DNA of 64,000 nucleotides from Salvator merianae (taxonomy: Eukaryota > Chordata > Lepidosauria > Squamata > Teiidae): assembly GCA_003586115.2 (NCBI GenBank), contig QVOM02000023.1, forward strand, positions 681,283-745,282, given 5' to 3'. Shown in pieces: positions 62,126-64,000 of the stretch. Made by a program: the position numbers and the translations under genes. How positions within the stretch are numbered: the first letter of the stretch is position 1; each line of letters starts with the position of its first letter. The notes under the pieces are model-generated. The model saw only the letters and a list, made by a program, of their open reading frames with translations, did not search any database and had not been told where the DNA came from.

Positions 62126-64000
62126 TCAGAAACAATGCTGGAATTGAGCAGACTTCGAGGCTCATACAGTGGCAATGGCCCCCTGAATAGGGTTGGGCTG
62201 CGCTTCAGAAAGAAAGAGGGAATGGGCAGAAGGCAGGCTCCTGTTTCGTCCAGATCTTATATTACACTTCAGTCTTTCAAAGGGTGTCTGGGCCCACTTG
62301 AATGGGCCTCTCTTGCGCGCCCCAGTGCAAGGATGGTGCAGACAAAGCGGGCTCTTGTCACAAGCAGGCCCCTTTAGGGAAGAAAAGCCATTGTCATCTG
62401 AACAGGCGCAGTCTGGCGTGCTTCAGAGCCCCATGAGACTGCGAAGGCCCCCTCCTCAGAGGACACTGAAGGCCCTGTCAGCTTTGATTAGCGGGGTCTC
62501 ATGACTTAATGTGCCACAATATTTCATGTCGAAGGGGTGGTGGCCGCCTCTGGGCTGCATGAATGCCCTCTATTGTCCATTGAGTTATTTTATTTACATT
62601 TTTTAAACAGCTTATAAAGGTAAAGCGGGGGGGGGAGGAGATAACTGTGCTTAAAAAGCAGGGGGGACCTCTTTCTTTTTGCTTCAGGACTTTCTGGGGC
62701 AGAGGGAGCCCTTTTGTGGGCTGTTTACCTCAGACAGAGCTTGTTTTTGAAGCCTGGCTTCGGAAATTCTGTTCTTGTTTAATAGCTGCATAATAAATTC
62801 TGAAGAGATGATAGCAGCAGAAATGGGCCAAGGAAAGAAGAGATACAGTAAAACAGCCTGCTTCAGCTTATGGCTGCCAGACTGGGTCGAGATGAGGCTC
62901 CTTTGGTGCTTCAGGGTCTGGAAAAACGGCATTAATCTATTCGTGAAAGCATTCTGGTTTTGTGAAGACAGGGGGAACCATTGCTAGTACTTTTTACAAC
63001 CAGACATTTCATGAATTTATCTGATCCTGTGAGTGACATATGTATGCCTCTAAGAAATTCAGGGTGGTGCCCAGAGGATTTTAAGAATGTTGCTAGATGA
63101 GTGAGTGGTTGAAAATCAGTAGCTGAGTGGTGGAACAAAAGGTGTGGCTTTCCCCCACTGCAAGTAGAAATCTAGCAGGAATCAGGTTGGTCAAGAACAG
63201 TTGTGCACTGAGGAACAAGTTTTCTTTTTGCAAGGAAGAATTTTTTAAAAAGTAAAAATATTCCCTGCTTGAACAGCCGAAGTTGCATGGTCCATGTTAC
63301 CACTTTAGGACTCTGCCACATCACCCACCTGTACCAACCAACCAGATCTCTTTATATGGTAACATGATTAGTTTATATGGTTTGTCTTAAATTTCTCTAA
63401 GTCATTAATCCTTCCCAAATGTAGCTCTTTAAAGGAATCTGTCTTCCTACTGTGTTCAATGCTGCATGCTGCTGTACACCTCTTTAGCATTTTAATTCCA
63501 TCAAAATGCAATGTTAAGATTCAGAGGTAAAATTAGCACTTTCCATACTCGTCGTATTTGCATATTTTCTGTGATGTCCAGAGAGGGCTGCTGGCCACTG
63601 GAGATCTTGTTTGTCCATTCATCGGGCTTCTAAAATCTCACTTGGTAGCTCTTGCCTCTTCACAACTGAAAAGCTGCAAGATGTGGGTTTCATTTCTATA
63701 GGACTGGAAAGTGAAGGTTCCCTGAAAGTTCCTCCCTTCCCTGTGCCTTCTCATCCGTGCCATCTCACGCCACTTCTGACTGCTGGGTGGTGTGATGGCA
63801 TTTGAGCATACAGGAGAGTCCCTTGCTGGGGGGGCATCCTTCACTGTGTGTTCATGTGGTGGTGCTAGAGGTGCTTTGGAAAAGAGGCCTTCCTGTGGCT
63901 CTGAGTTTGCAGGAATGCCCACCTCCCGGTGGCAGCTACGTGCCGGGACCCAAGAGCTGCAGCCACAGAGTTTCTACATTTCTCACTCATGGACTGTGAG
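61620..64000. other. EXD3 intron and window edge
   Basis: The next EXD3 coding exon was not found before the end of the window. The region holds a TTTC microsatellite, a G-run near 62624 and otherwise unremarkable sequence. Confidence 0.5.
62065..62127 (+). repeat. TTTC microsatellite ending in CAG
   Basis: About 15 CTTT/TTTC units run directly into a CAG, so the tract doubles as an ideal polypyrimidine acceptor signal on the transcribed strand of EXD3. Confidence 0.9.

Overview
The window is vertebrate nuclear DNA, most likely from a squamate (or other lepidosaur) reptile. The genes are split by canonical GT-AG introns, CpG islands sit at promoters, and the repeats are the mix expected in lizards: a decayed CR1 LINE, several LINE2-type 3' ends, an L1 fragment, a tRNA/MIR-like SINE and many short inverted-repeat DNA transposons. 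The species cannot be fixed from this sequence alone. Recognisable synteny is with human 9q34.3 (TUBB4B, CIMIP2A/FAM166A, EXD3).

Layout. (1) 371-7641, plus strand: a multi-exon gene, 5' end not found, for a single-pass membrane protein. Its cytoplasmic tail carries nine tandem YQ[I/V]P motifs followed by ITIM-like and Y-x-N motifs. I do not recognise it as a described gene; the membrane exon weakly resembles TMEM210. This is the most interesting item in the window. (2) 9480-15920, plus: CpG island, TATA/CCAAT promoter and the complete four-exon TUBB4B. (3) 15928-22290, minus: complete seven-exon CIMIP2A, a ciliary/sperm microtubule inner protein. It is tail-to-tail with TUBB4B, and the predicted 3' ends overlap. 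(4) 22.6-38.6 kb: no gene recognised. It holds CR1, L2, SINE, a hAT MITE with perfect 8-bp target-site duplications, a 789-bp element made of nested palindromes, and a degenerate long-period repeat array (about 1.6-1.7 kb per unit) split by another terminal-inverted-repeat element. (5) 38.7-39.5 kb: CpG-rich promoter with repeated ACTAC(N)CTCCC-type motifs, probably for EXD3. (6) 53.4-61.6 kb, plus: the first coding exons of EXD3, which runs off the right edge.

Functionally, TUBB4B (a tubulin isotype used in axonemes) and CIMIP2A (a protein of the doublet-microtubule lumen) act in the same structure and are immediate convergent neighbours. EXD3 is a predicted 3'-5' exonuclease of the Mut-7 type. 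The YxxP membrane protein looks, from its motifs alone, like a tyrosine-phosphorylated transmembrane adaptor. Its function is inferred, not known.
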